Below are positions 8,574 through 18,176 of a stretch of DNA of 64,000 bases, one piece after another. Position 1 is the stretch's first letter. Each line of letters begins with the position of its first letter. Where the stretch lies: positions 60,872-124,871 of the forward strand of contig NZ_JAVCAP010000012.1 of the NCBI RefSeq assembly GCF_030769565.1. The letters are read 5' to 3'. This DNA comes from Methylophilus aquaticus. Its GTDB lineage: Bacteria; Pseudomonadota; Gammaproteobacteria; Burkholderiales; Methylophilaceae. Made by a program: the position numbers and the translations under genes. The notes beneath the pieces are model-generated. The model made no database searches. It was not told the origin of the DNA and saw nothing but the letters and a program-made list of their open reading frames with translations.

Positions 8574-8993
8574 CTACTCACCAATCACATGCATCAATAC
8601 CCGTCGACGTGCGGGTTGATGTCGATGTTCAAACAGGAAAATGCCCTGCCATTGCCCCAGGGCCACACGGCCATCAATCACAGGGATGGACAGGCTGGTC
8701 TGGGTGAGTGCTGAACGCACATGGGCCGGCATATCATCAGGGCCTTCAACCGTGTGGATAAACAAGTCATCCCCATCCGGTACCAGGCGATTAAAAAAAG
8801 CCTCCATATCCACCAGCACATCGCGGTCGTAGTTTTCATTAATCAGTAAACTTGCTGAAGTATGCTGTATATACAGCGTGAGCAGGCCGCTATGCAGGCC
8901 GGTTTCTTGCACCCACTGCGACACTTGCGGGGTGATGTCATACAATCGGCGCCCTTGCGCACTGATCTGTAATGTTTCATGGTGTTGTCGCAT
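8574..8993 (-). CDS. YjbQ/UPF0047 family protein (secondary thiamine-phosphate synthase type)
   Basis: 139 residues, usual family length. Family signatures: LTLYIQHTSASLLINENYDRDV, DDLFIHTVEGPDDMPAHVRSAL, and the C-terminal LGQWQGIFLFEHRHQPARRRV. The conserved His residues form a likely metal site. Family members show weak thiamine-phosphate synthase activity; the physiological role is unsettled. ATG at 8993 chosen over the adjacent GTG because AGGAG lies six bases upstream. Confidence 0.88.
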   Translation of the reverse strand: MRQHHETLQISAQGRRLYDITPQVSQWVQETGLHSGLLTLYIQHTSASLLINENYDRDVLVDMEAFFNRLVPDGDDLFIHTVEGPDDMPAHVRSALTQTSLSIPVIDGRVALGQWQGIFLFEHRHQPARRRVLMHVIGE

Positions 8994-9053
8994 CACGGGC
9001 TCCTAAGCTAAACCAGAATTATACCGTTGATGCCATCTGTAATAAATTGCGGG

Positions 9054-9581
9054 CTACCAGTACCGCCACCCCATACCCCCTCCCCAGTAAGGACGGTAAC
9101 CCCAAGGCCCGCCATAAAAACCGGGGCCACCATAAAACCAGGGATCCATACTGCGTAAACGGGCCATGTCACGCTCACGCTTGAGCTTGACTTCAGCTTC
9201 GGCACGCGCTTTTTCCCGCTTGTTGATTTCATCGGCAATCGCATTTTGCGTAGCCAATGCATTGGCTTGCTGCATGTAATCCAGCACGCCTTTAGAAATG
9301 CCCTTTTGATGCCACTCCAGCACTTCAGAGGCAGAGAGCGCATAACGAGATTGTGACTGTTTGATCGCCTCAATAATCTCGCTATCAGGCTTGCCCTGTT
9401 TGCGCATGCTGACAATTTCCTGCAAGCTGAGTGTGGACTGTGCAGGCGGCACCAGCGCAGCCAGTTGTTCCGGAGAAATACGGTCAATCTGCACCGGCTG
9501 TGGGGGTTGCGTAGCACAGCCGCCGAGGCTGGAAATCACCAGCGCAACACCTAATATGAGTAACAAGTTCACACGCTTCAT
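9054..9581 (-). CDS. Lipoprotein with Gly/Tyr/Trp-rich tail, function unknown
   Basis: 175 residues. A lipoprotein signal ends SLGGC (Cys about residue 22). A helical domain follows with LSLQEIVSMRKQGKPDSEIIEAIKQSQSRY (a short putative SHOCT-like helix pair), a charged coiled coil (about 110-145), and a C-terminal tail made mostly of Gly, Tyr, Trp and Pro (FYGGPGFYGGPWGYRP). The tail resembles low-complexity envelope segments. No function can be assigned. GGAAG sits just upstream of the twin ATG. Confidence 0.7.
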   Translation of the reverse strand: MKRVNLLLILGVALVISSLGGCATQPPQPVQIDRISPEQLAALVPPAQSTLSLQEIVSMRKQGKPDSEIIEAIKQSQSRYALSASEVLEWHQKGISKGVLDYMQQANALATQNAIADEINKREKARAEAEVKLKRERDMARLRSMDPWFYGGPGFYGGPWGYRPYWGGGMGWRYW

Positions 9582-9606
9582 CATGCTTCCATTCTACACC
9601 CTGCCA

Positions 9607-9637
9607 TTAAAAAAGGGCCACACCAAGTGTGACCCTG
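9607..9637 (-). terminator. Rho-independent terminator after clpB
   Basis: On the minus strand AGGGTCACAC, loop TTG, GTGTGGCCCT then TTTTT (stem 9614-9636). It lies about 40 bp past the clpB stop. Confidence 0.85.
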
Positions 9638-9678
9638 AGTCAGGCTGAAGGTTCGATACCCGTTTGAACTGGCCCCTC

Positions 9679-12261
9679 TCAGACCTTTTGAAATTGCATT
9701 CTACCGCCTTGAAAATCCACACGAATGGTATCTTTGGCTGCAAACTGCCCAGCCAGAATTTCTCTGGCCAACGGGTTTTCAATTTCACTCTGGATCGCCC
9801 GTTTGAGCGGACGTGCACCATAGACCGGATCAAACCCGGCGTTTGCAATTTCAGCCAGGGCAGCCTCTGTAACGTCGAGCTGCATATCCATCGCGACCAG
9901 TCGGTTGGCCAGCAATTGTAACTGGATACTGGCAATCGATTTCACATGTGCCTCACCCAATGCATGGAACACCACAACTTCATCAATCCGGTTGATAAAC
10001 TCCGGGCGGAAGTGGGTTTTAACTTCGCCCATCACCGCCAGTTTGATCACCTGGTAATCCTGATCCGCCATACTTTGTATCATCTGGCTTCCCAGGTTCG
10101 AGGTCATGATAATCACTGTATTCTTAAAGTCTACAGTGCGACCCTGACCATCGGTCAGCCGACCATCATCCAGCACCTGCAACAACACGTTAAATACATC
10201 CGGATGGGCTTTTTCAACCTCATCCAGCAATATCACCGAATAAGGTTTACGCCGCACGGCTTCAGTCAGCGTACCGCCTTCTTCGTAGCCGACATAGCCC
10301 GGAGGCGCGCCAATCAAGCGCGACACAGAGTGCTTCTCCATAAATTCGCTCATATCGACGCGAATCAAATGCTCCTCGGAATCAAACAGAAAGCCTGCCA
10401 ATGCCTTGCACAGCTCAGTTTTACCGACACCGGTAGGGCCCAGAAACAAAAAGCTGCCATAGGGACGATTAGGGTCACTCAAGCCTGAACGCGAACGGCG
10501 AATGGCATCTGATACTAGTCGCACGGCCTCATCCTGCCCCACCACGCGCTGATGCAGCTTGTCTTCCATATGCAACAGTTTTTCGCGCTCGCCTGTCATC
10601 ATTTTGCTGACCGGGATACCGGTGGCACGGCTGACGACTTCGGCAATCTCGTCGGCCCCCACTTCAGTGCGCAACATTTTATGCTTCATCGTCCCCGTCA
10701 CCTCTGCACTGGAGGCCTGTTTGAGCTGGGCTTCCAGCTGCGGCAATTTGCCATACTGCAACTCCGAGACTCTTTGCCAGTTGCCTTCACGCGTGGCGGT
10801 TTCCATCTCAAGCTTGATTTTTTCTATGGCCTCTTTGACCCCGGCAGAACCTTGCACAGCTGCTTTTTCTGCCTTCCAGATATCCTCGAGATCGGCATAC
10901 TCTTTTTCCAGTCTGGAAATTTCTTCCTCGATGAGCTCAAAGCGTTTTTTGCTGCCCTCGTCTTTTTCGCGACGCACCGCTTCACGTTCAATTTTCAACT
11001 GGATCAGGCGCCTGTCCAGCTTATCCATGACTTCCGGCTTGGAATCGATTTCCATTTTGATACGCGAGGCCGCTTCATCAATCAGGTCAATCGCTTTATC
11101 CGGCAAAAAACGGTCAGTGATATACCGGTTGGACAATTCTGCCGCCGCCACAATAGCCGGATCGGTAATTTCCACGCCGTGGTGCAATTCATATTTTTCC
11201 TGCAAGCCACGTAAAATGGCAATGGTGGCTTCCACACTCGGTTCATCCACCAGCACTTTCTGGAAGCGGCGCTCCAGTGCGGCATCTTTCTCGATATATT
11301 TGCGGTATTCATCCAGTGTGGTGGCACCAACGCAATGCAACTCACCGCGTGCCAACGCGGGTTTCAGCATATTGCCTGCATCCATGGCGCCTTCAGACTT
11401 ACCGGCACCCACCATGGTATGAATTTCATCAATAAACACAATAGTCTGGCCTTCGTCCTGCGCCAACTCTTTGAGCACTGCTTTCAGCCGCTCTTCAAAC
11501 TCGCCACGATATTTGGCACCGGCAAGCAAGGCGGCCATATCCAGACTCAAGACTTTTTTATTTTTGAGTGAGTCAGGCACTTCGCCATTGACGATGCGCT
11601 GCGCCAGCCCTTCGACAATCGCAGTTTTACCGACACCAGGTTCACCGATCAGCACTGGGTTATTTTTGGTTCGGCGTTGCAGCACCTGAATCGCGCGACG
11701 GATTTCATCATCGCGACCAATCACCGGGTCCAGTTTCCCCGCACGGGCACGCTCGGTGAGATCAAGTGTGTATTTTTTCAATGCCTCACGCTGCCCTTCC
11801 GCTTCCTGATTGTGCACAGCGTCAGTACCACGCACGGCCTGAACTGTTTTTTCCAGTGCAGACTTATTCAAACCATGCTGTTTGAGCAGTTTGCCGGTTT
11901 CGCCCTTGTCTTCTGCCAGTGCGAGCAAAAACATTTCGCTGGCAATGTAGGTGTCACCATGTTTTTGAGCATGTTTGTCGGTGATATTGAGCAGATTATT
12001 CAAATCGCGCGAAACGCTGACCTCACCCGCGTTTTCACTGATCTTGGGCAGACCAGCAATGGCTTGAGTCAACCCGGTCTTGAGTGCAGGCACCTGTACC
12101 CCTGCGCGTGAGAGCAAGGCAGACACGCCAGATTCTTCCTGATTGAGCATCGCCAATAATAAATGTGCAGCCTCAATGGTAGGATGATCAGCACCGACTG
12201 CCATGCTCTGTGCATCGGCCAGTGCCTGTTGAAATTTGGTAGTGAGTTTATCAAAACGCAT
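9679..12261 (-). CDS. clpB: ATP-dependent disaggregase ClpB
   Basis: 860 residues, full length. Clp N-domain repeats occupy about residues 1-150. The first AAA+ module has Walker [15 protein letters not shown], Walker B VFIDEIH and [13 protein letters not shown]. The long ClpB middle coiled coil (about 405-530) is present. The second AAA+ module has [14 protein letters not shown] and [14 protein letters not shown], followed by the C-terminal D2-small domain. With DnaK it dissolves protein aggregates after heat stress. The ATG at 12261 ([14 protein letters not shown]) is preferred over 12276 because AAAGGG lies six bases upstream and family proteins begin MR-DK-T. Confidence 0.97.
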   Translation of the reverse strand: MRFDKLTTKFQQALADAQSMAVGADHPTIEAAHLLLAMLNQEESGVSALLSRAGVQVPALKTGLTQAIAGLPKISENAGEVSVSRDLNNLLNITDKHAQKHGDTYIASEMFLLALAEDKGETGKLLKQHGLNKSALEKTVQAVRGTDAVHNQEAEGQREALKKYTLDLTERARAGKLDPVIGRDDEIRRAIQVLQRRTKNNPVLIGEPGVGKTAIVEGLAQRIVNGEVPDSLKNKKVLSLDMAALLAGAKYRGEFEERLKAVLKELAQDEGQTIVFIDEIHTMVGAGKSEGAMDAGNMLKPALARGELHCVGATTLDEYRKYIEKDAALERRFQKVLVDEPSVEATIAILRGLQEKYELHHGVEITDPAIVAAAELSNRYITDRFLPDKAIDLIDEAASRIKMEIDSKPEVMDKLDRRLIQLKIEREAVRREKDEGSKKRFELIEEEISRLEKEYADLEDIWKAEKAAVQGSAGVKEAIEKIKLEMETATREGNWQRVSELQYGKLPQLEAQLKQASSAEVTGTMKHKMLRTEVGADEIAEVVSRATGIPVSKMMTGEREKLLHMEDKLHQRVVGQDEAVRLVSDAIRRSRSGLSDPNRPYGSFLFLGPTGVGKTELCKALAGFLFDSEEHLIRVDMSEFMEKHSVSRLIGAPPGYVGYEEGGTLTEAVRRKPYSVILLDEVEKAHPDVFNVLLQVLDDGRLTDGQGRTVDFKNTVIIMTSNLGSQMIQSMADQDYQVIKLAVMGEVKTHFRPEFINRIDEVVVFHALGEAHVKSIASIQLQLLANRLVAMDMQLDVTEAALAEIANAGFDPVYGARPLKRAIQSEIENPLAREILAGQFAAKDTIRVDFQGGRMQFQKV

Positions 12262-12313
12262 GGCAAACCCTTTCATTGTGTGAGTAAAGCCACATCAAGC
12301 GGCTGGATACCCC

Positions 12314-12342
12314 TATAATGCGGCGGGTTTTTGCTTTTTCAA
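12314..12342 (-). promoter_or_regulatory. Candidate sigma-32 (heat-shock) promoter of clpB
   Basis: Minus strand TTGAAA (12342-12337), 13 nt, then CCGCATTA (12323-12316), close to the RpoH pattern CTTGAAA-N(11-16)-CCCCAT-T. It sits about 55-80 bp before the clpB start. The remaining 12343-12586 stretch shows no recognisable gene, only a 12-codon frame with an AAGGAG site at 12494, which I do not call. Confidence 0.5.
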
Positions 12343-12586
12343 TAGATATACATCAAATTCATCCGGGAAAATAAGAGGTGAACACCTAACCCCGCTTTAG
12401 GGCGCCTGTATTCATTCAAATCGCTAAGCAGCCTTGGCGCGATTAAAAAATTTAGACGCCGCATCTAGTGGATATGCAAGGAGAAATTTTTCATGCACAA
12501 CGCACTATCGCAACGGAATTTGAATTATTAGAGGTGCCCTTTAAGCATAGTAACCGACAAAGCCTTGCATGAGCGAAATGGACGGC

Positions 12587-13771
12587 CTATGGCAGAGAGG
12601 TGAATGGCAATACCTGTAAACCTCTTTCAGCCGTGTTGATGACAAGGACGACTTGCCCCTGCAAGCTCAGCCAAAACGGATAATCCAGCTTGCCCGCCCC
12701 TCGTAACATCACACTGGGCGAGTTCCACGTTTTTCCACCATCCAGTGAAGCCATACTCAAGATTTCCATGCCATTGCTGCCCTGTTCGCGCCAGGCCAGC
12801 CAAACCTTATCGCCCAGACTATACAAAGCGGGATACCCGGCATTTTTCCGGTTGTCTCCAAAACGTTTAGGGGGCGAAGTCACCCAGGCCTCGCCATCCA
12901 TGCGGGCAATACGCAAGCCTGGACGATCGCCCGCACCATCAAAGTAGGCCAAATGGTAACCAAAGCCTTCACCCATGGCCAATGCAGCACCATGCTGCGG
13001 GCAGCCATTCATTTTCCAGTGTCCATAGCTTGCGCGCACCAGCACGGGCTTGGTTCCAGGTTTTATTTCTGCCATGGCATGATCTCGCTCACCACCCGCA
13101 AATACATGCCGCCACAACACAGCGACCGTACCATCGGGTTTACTCGCCGTGGCGATACGACAGCAATCGCAACTGTTGTCTGCCAACTTCTGCGCAGCTA
13201 AAAAGTGCTTGCCCATATCAGTAGATACTACGTAATAAATTGCCGCACCGTCATAAGGCTTTCCCACAGCTCGAGCGGCCAGCGCATCGCGCATATCGAC
13301 CCAGAATAATGTCAGTGTGCCATCAGCGGCAATCTGCAATTCATCATGGCGGTGCATGCTCTCCTGTTTATCCTGATGCACGATATACGCAGGTTCAAAG
13401 CTTTTTCCACCATTGAGCGAGCGGGCAAACCAGATCGCCCCGACAAAAGGTTTTTTTAATGCCTCACTCCAGGACACATAAATATTACCGTTGGCAGCCA
13501 CGGCTACTTTGGGCCTGATCTCTCCGTCTGCGACAATGTTCATCTGGCTCCCATTCACAGCCACTGGTGGTGAGAAATGCTTTCCAGCATCTTCGCTGAC
13601 GGACAACCATACCTGCCCTTGCCTGACTTGCACTTGTAAGAGTCTGCCTTGTGCATCGCTGGCAACGCTGACTGCAAGACTTGTTGCCTGCTCAGCATGG
13701 GTCTCTTGAGCAGACACACAGACTGCCCAACAACCGAGAAGCAGCAACCCCTTCACCAACCAAGCACGCAC
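12587..13771 (-). CDS. Exported BNR/sialidase-like repeat protein
   Basis: 394 residues from a GTG at 13771, placed four bases after a strong AAGGAGG site. The signal peptide is about 1-21, ending SVSA or CVSA. The body is a beta-propeller with BNR/Asp-box-type repeats: SVSEDAGKHF, SRSLNGGKSF, STDMGKHF and ASLDGGKTW (pattern S-x-D-x-G-x-x-W/F). Paired Cys residues in DNSCDCCRIA suggest a metal or disulfide site. Asp-box proteins include sialidases, but the catalytic arginine triad is not evident, so I read it as a periplasmic propeller of unknown ligand. Confidence 0.72.
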   Translation of the reverse strand: MRAWLVKGLLLLGCWAVCVSAQETHAEQATSLAVSVASDAQGRLLQVQVRQGQVWLSVSEDAGKHFSPPVAVNGSQMNIVADGEIRPKVAVAANGNIYVSWSEALKKPFVGAIWFARSLNGGKSFEPAYIVHQDKQESMHRHDELQIAADGTLTLFWVDMRDALAARAVGKPYDGAAIYYVVSTDMGKHFLAAQKLADNSCDCCRIATASKPDGTVAVLWRHVFAGGERDHAMAEIKPGTKPVLVRASYGHWKMNGCPQHGAALAMGEGFGYHLAYFDGAGDRPGLRIARMDGEAWVTSPPKRFGDNRKNAGYPALYSLGDKVWLAWREQGSNGMEILSMASLDGGKTWNSPSVMLRGAGKLDYPFWLSLQGQVVLVINTAERGLQVLPFTSLP

Positions 13772-13907
13772 TACCCCTCCTTTTGACCGTCTGATCACAA
13801 TAAATTTATTACAATTGATTTGAACACGAGACTAAAGTTCATTGGCTCTGCCGCCGTTAACTCAACTATCCGCACAACGATTACAAGCCGGACAAAACAT
13901 ACCGATT

Positions 13908-16865
13908 ATGTCAATGCAACCTCATTTTGATCATCATAGTACAGCATGGTTACGGCCGCTGGCCACAGCCATGCCTGACATGCCCATGCTCGCGATTAAC
14001 CGTCGCGCACAATGCCTGGCTGCCAATGCGGTTGCGATCACGTCACTGGATCTGTCCACACATATAGAACACCCGGTAGTTCTGCCAAAAAATCTGCGCC
14101 AGTCGCTGGTGCAAGCGATGCGTAAACAAACAGCTGAAGTCTCTGTTTCTATACAGAGTTCAGGCTTGACGCGACATTTCAAATGTCGCCTGTTTTACCC
14201 GCAACAACAACGACGCGCTATTGGTTTGATCTTGCAGGAAGAAGAAAAAAACCTCACCGAACAGTTGTTGCATATGCATTCGGTTGTGCAATCTTTGATT
14301 GAAATGAGCCCGGATCTGATCTCAATTAAGGATCCTGACAACCGCTGGATCATGGCAAACCAGCGCATGCTGAATACTTTTCAGATTGATGCGCATGACT
14401 TTGAGTTTCAAAACAACCTGCAAATCGCCAATGCCTTGCACCCGGTTTTTCGCAACAGCTTTGAACATCACGAAAAGTCGGATCAGGAGGTATGGCATAC
14501 ACGCCAGGCATACCGTAATGAAGAGCTGGTGCATTTGCCGGAGGGTGGCTACAAAACGCTGGAAGTGCGTAAAGTGGCTCATTTTGACCGCCATGAACAA
14601 CCCAGCCACTTAATTACAGTCGCCAGGGATGTCAGTGAGCAAAAATTCATTGAAACCCAGCTGTATAACCGTAGTGCAGTGCTGGATACCCTGATCTCCT
14701 GTGACTGGATGCTGCATTCTGCCGAACGCTGGCAAAATGTCGCCGAGAATGTCTTGCAGCAGTGTTGCCTGTCATTCCGCTTTAGCCGAGCTGTGTTACT
14801 ACAGCACCATATGGTCAATGGCCGCGAGCGGCAGGAAATGCGATCGCAAGCCATTTATCATTGGGCGATGAACGGGTTTCACCCGACTTATGACCATTGG
14901 GAAAAAGTTTCATTCACCTCACCGCATTTGCAACGCTGGCATACGCTGCTGTCCAAAGGACAGCCAGTCATGTGTGAGGCCAACACTCTCCCTGAAGATG
15001 AACGTTTTCTGCTCAAATCACATGACACCGTCAACATGGTCATTGTGCCGTTGATGATTGACCATGAATGGTGGGGCTCGATTGTAATCGAGCGTTGCTT
15101 TGATGCAGAAAATACCAGTTCGCAAGAGCTTGGTTCGCTGATGGCCATAGGCCGCACACTCAGTGTGGCCATTGATCGAGAACAAACCGGCGGTCATCTC
15201 AAGCTGGCAAAGATTGCTTTCGACAGCACCACCGAAGGTATTATGATTGTGAACCCGGCGGGTGAACTGGTTGGCATCAATCAGGGCTACACCCTGATCA
15301 CAGGTTACGATGAAGCCGAAGTGCTGGGCACCAAGCCACAAATTTTCAGGCAGCGTCCACGCGGTTTTTTTGGCGCATTAAAACGCCATGGCAAATGGAC
15401 AGGCGAGATCGAGAATTACCGTAAAAATGGTGAAACCTACACCGAATGGATGACGATTACCGCTGTGCGCAATCATGCCAATACCATCACCAATTACGTG
15501 GGGGTATTTGCCGATATCAGCGAGATCAAACGCTCGCAACATCAATTGAATGCACTGGTCAATCATGATCCGCTCACTGGCCTACCAAACCGCAGGCTGA
15601 TAAGTCAGTTGTTTAACCACGCCATTCAACGGGCCAATCGCAACCAGCAACAGTCGGCGGTCCTCTTTATCGATCTTGACCGTTTCAAGAATATTAATGA
15701 CAGCCTCGGCCACTATGCCGGAGACCAGCTATTGTTGGGGGTGACTGACCGCATTCGCACCTCTTTGCGTGAGTCTGACATTGTGGGACGTCTGGGCGGG
15801 GACGAGTTTATCGTGCTGCTGGAGAATATCCACGACAAAGAAGATGCCGCCCATAAAGCGCAAGACATATTGCTGGCGCTCAAACGGGAATTCATGATTG
15901 ATGCACATGAGATTTTTGTGGGTGCAAGTATCGGCATTTCTATGTATCCGCAAGACGGAACGGATGTTGAAAGCCTGATCAAGGCAGCCGATCTGGCCAT
16001 GTATCAGGTCAAAAACAATGGCAAAAACCATCACTTGTTTTATGACGCTTCATTGAGTCGCGATGCAGTCGAGCACTTCCAGATGGAAACTGAATTACGC
16101 CAGGCATTGAGCCGTCAGCAATTACGTGTGTTCTACCAGGCACAAATTGACCTGAATACCGGCCTGATTGTAGGCGCCGAGGCACTGATACGCTGGCAAC
16201 ACCCCACCCAAGGGCTGATTCCACCCGGCAAATTTATTCCGCTGGCCGAAGAAACCGGGCTGATCCTGAGCATTGGTGAGTGGGCGCTTACACAAGCGGT
16301 GAGCCAAGCCAATGAATGGCACCATCTGCACCCGGAGTTCAAGAAAATTGCGATCAATGTGTCTGGCGTACAGATCATGAAGAGCCAGTTTGCAGATACA
16401 GTATATGGCGTCCTGGTGGATAGCAACTGTGACCCGTCTATTGTGGAACTGGAAATTACCGAAAGTACATTAATGCAGCATACGCAGCATGTGGTGAATA
16501 CGTTCAACCAGCTCAAACAGCTTGGCGTCAGCATTGCGATTGATGATTTTGGCACCGGTTATTCATCGCTGTCACACTTGAAACGCTTACCATTAGACCA
16601 AATAAAAATTGACCGCAGCTTTGTCAAGGACCTGCCTGATGACAAGGATGATGCGGCCATTACCAGTGCAATTTATGCCATGGCGACCCAGCTCGGGTTT
16701 ACCGTGGTGGCCGAAGGAGTCGAAACAGAAGAACAGGAAAAATTTTTACAACGCCTGGGTTGCCAGACCGCACAAGGCTACTTGTACGCCTATCCGGTCA
16801 GCGCCGATGCATTTTTGCAGCTACTTGAGTTAAACAATCAAAGAAAAATAAAACGCCATGCCTAG
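13908..16865 (+). CDS. PAS-GAF-PAS-GGDEF-EAL c-di-GMP protein
   Basis: 985 residues from the ATG at 13908; a TTG 22 codons up is possible. Order: a PAS-like domain (about 125-245, EMSPDLISIKDPDNRWIMAN), a GAF domain (about 250-415), PAS (about 430-550, NPAGELVGINQGYTLITGYDEAEVLG), GGDEF (about 555-720) with intact GGDEF near 630 and a RESD inhibitory site five residues before it, and EAL (about 735-980) with EALIRW and DDFGTGYSSL. Both domains look catalytically competent, so it could make and break cyclic di-GMP in response to a small-molecule, redox or light cue. No membrane segment. Its stop overlaps the HD-GYP gene by eight bases. Confidence 0.93.
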   Translation: MSMQPHFDHHSTAWLRPLATAMPDMPMLAINRRAQCLAANAVAITSLDLSTHIEHPVVLPKNLRQSLVQAMRKQTAEVSVSIQSSGLTRHFKCRLFYPQQQRRAIGLILQEEEKNLTEQLLHMHSVVQSLIEMSPDLISIKDPDNRWIMANQRMLNTFQIDAHDFEFQNNLQIANALHPVFRNSFEHHEKSDQEVWHTRQAYRNEELVHLPEGGYKTLEVRKVAHFDRHEQPSHLITVARDVSEQKFIETQLYNRSAVLDTLISCDWMLHSAERWQNVAENVLQQCCLSFRFSRAVLLQHHMVNGRERQEMRSQAIYHWAMNGFHPTYDHWEKVSFTSPHLQRWHTLLSKGQPVMCEANTLPEDERFLLKSHDTVNMVIVPLMIDHEWWGSIVIERCFDAENTSSQELGSLMAIGRTLSVAIDREQTGGHLKLAKIAFDSTTEGIMIVNPAGELVGINQGYTLITGYDEAEVLGTKPQIFRQRPRGFFGALKRHGKWTGEIENYRKNGETYTEWMTITAVRNHANTITNYVGVFADISEIKRSQHQLNALVNHDPLTGLPNRRLISQLFNHAIQRANRNQQQSAVLFIDLDRFKNINDSLGHYAGDQLLLGVTDRIRTSLRESDIVGRLGGDEFIVLLENIHDKEDAAHKAQDILLALKREFMIDAHEIFVGASIGISMYPQDGTDVESLIKAADLAMYQVKNNGKNHHLFYDASLSRDAVEHFQMETELRQALSRQQLRVFYQAQIDLNTGLIVGAEALIRWQHPTQGLIPPGKFIPLAEETGLILSIGEWALTQAVSQANEWHHLHPEFKKIAINVSGVQIMKSQFADTVYGVLVDSNCDPSIVELEITESTLMQHTQHVVNTFNQLKQLGVSIAIDDFGTGYSSLSHLKRLPLDQIKIDRSFVKDLPDDKDDAAITSAIYAMATQLGFTVVAEGVETEEQEKFLQRLGCQTAQGYLYAYPVSADAFLQLLELNNQRKIKRHA

Positions 16866-18138
16866 TCAAGCCTCAGACACTTTTTACATAGAGACCTCAC
16901 AATTGCGTGTGGGGCTTTACATCCATCTCGATTTGGGCTGGATGGACCATCCTTTTTCGGTCAGCAACTTCAAACTCACGGATGACGCGCAAATTGAAAC
17001 CATCAAGTCACTCGGGTTAAAGCAGGTGCGTTACGACCCCAGACGAAGCAGTACAACTCCGGCACAAAGTAATAATGTGGTTGAGTTTCCACTAAAAAAA
17101 GCAAGTCATGCAAATACTGAAGTTATCAACGATAGCCCGAGCCTGACACCGACCCAGCAAAAACAGCAATTATTCAAACAAGCGATTCACGAAAGTGAAC
17201 AAAAATTCATTCAAACCAGTACGGATGTCAGGAGTATTCAAAAGCTTTCAGTCGAGCACCCGGATCAGGCCTATCAGATTGCCTCCACATTGGTGAGCGA
17301 CCTCGTGAGCAATACGCTGACCGAGAGTGATATTGCCATGCATGCCATGAATGGTCATCGTATTGGTGACCAGCACTATCAGCATGAGTTAAACATTCTG
17401 GTACTCAGCATGATGCTGGCAAAAACCATGCAAGTCAGTGAAGAGGATGCAGTAATTTTGGGCATGGCAGCTATTTTACATGACATAGGCAAGCGCCAGA
17501 TCAGCGACAAGATTCTGCTGAAAAGAGACCCTTGGTCAGAGCGCGAAACCTCCATTTTCAAGACCCATGTCATCTTGGGTTTGGGCATGCTCAAAGACCT
17601 GCCGGTACCCAAAAAAATGCTGACACTGATTGCACAACATCACGAATTTGCGGATGGTAGCGGCTACCCCAAAGGATTGAAATGCGAACAGATTGATGCG
17701 CTCTCGCACATCCTGATCATCGCCAACATGTATGACAATCTGTGCAATCCGTCAAACCCGAATCCCGCGCTGGCAAAATCACCCTATGAGGCCTTGTCAT
17801 TGATGTTTGCACAGCAGCGCCATCTGTTTGACCAGAGCATCCTGCGCCGCTTTATCAAATGTCTGGGCATCTACCCGCCCGGCAGCATTATTCGCCTGTC
17901 TGACCAGAGACTGGCGACCGTATTGTCCACCAACCCGCAACAACCGTTGCGGCCGTTTGTGCAACTGATTAACGATAATGATGATGAAGACGGGCTGATT
18001 ATTGATATGCGTGAATCGATGGAGATCAATATCACGCAATGCATTAAAGCCGATCAGCTGACAGCCATTCAGCAAAGTATCCTGCGCAGAAAACAACGCA
18101 CCAGTTACTTTATTGACAAGGTCTACGCGACCTCATAA
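16858..18138 (+). CDS. HD-GYP phosphodiesterase with DUF3391
   Basis: 426 residues. DUF3391 N-terminal domain (about 8-130, TSQLRVGLYIHLDLGWMDHP, FKLTDDAQIETIKSLGLKQV), then an HD-GYP domain with the HD pair in LHDIGKRQISD (about 208-209) and HHEFADGSGYPKGL carrying G-Y-P at 269-271. HD-GYP enzymes hydrolyse cyclic di-GMP to pGpG or GMP. It begins inside the 3' end of the GGDEF-EAL gene (ATG at 16858), so the two are translationally coupled and probably act in one circuit. Confidence 0.92.
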   Translation: MPSQASDTFYIETSQLRVGLYIHLDLGWMDHPFSVSNFKLTDDAQIETIKSLGLKQVRYDPRRSSTTPAQSNNVVEFPLKKASHANTEVINDSPSLTPTQQKQQLFKQAIHESEQKFIQTSTDVRSIQKLSVEHPDQAYQIASTLVSDLVSNTLTESDIAMHAMNGHRIGDQHYQHELNILVLSMMLAKTMQVSEEDAVILGMAAILHDIGKRQISDKILLKRDPWSERETSIFKTHVILGLGMLKDLPVPKKMLTLIAQHHEFADGSGYPKGLKCEQIDALSHILIIANMYDNLCNPSNPNPALAKSPYEALSLMFAQQRHLFDQSILRRFIKCLGIYPPGSIIRLSDQRLATVLSTNPQQPLRPFVQLINDNDDEDGLIIDMRESMEINITQCIKADQLTAIQQSILRRKQRTSYFIDKVYATS

Positions 18139-18164
18139 CGCACATGCCCGGCAGGGCATGTGCG
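18139..18164. terminator. Perfect 11-bp hairpin between convergent genes
   Basis: CGCACATGCCC / GGGCATGTGCG with a GGCA loop, directly after the HD-GYP stop and 12 bp before the PepSY gene stop. There is no T-run on either side, so termination strength is uncertain, but the position suits a bidirectional stop. Confidence 0.55.
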
Positions 18165-18176
18165 TCGGCTAACAAC

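Noticed and set aside
10552..11422. Long plus-strand open frames over clpB
   Set aside because: Antisense shadows of clpB with low-complexity, Ser/Phe-rich translations.
12494..12532. 12-codon leader frame (MHNALSQRNLNY) with AAGGAG
   Set aside because: Too short to support, lies on the strand opposite to both neighbours, and no attenuator follows.
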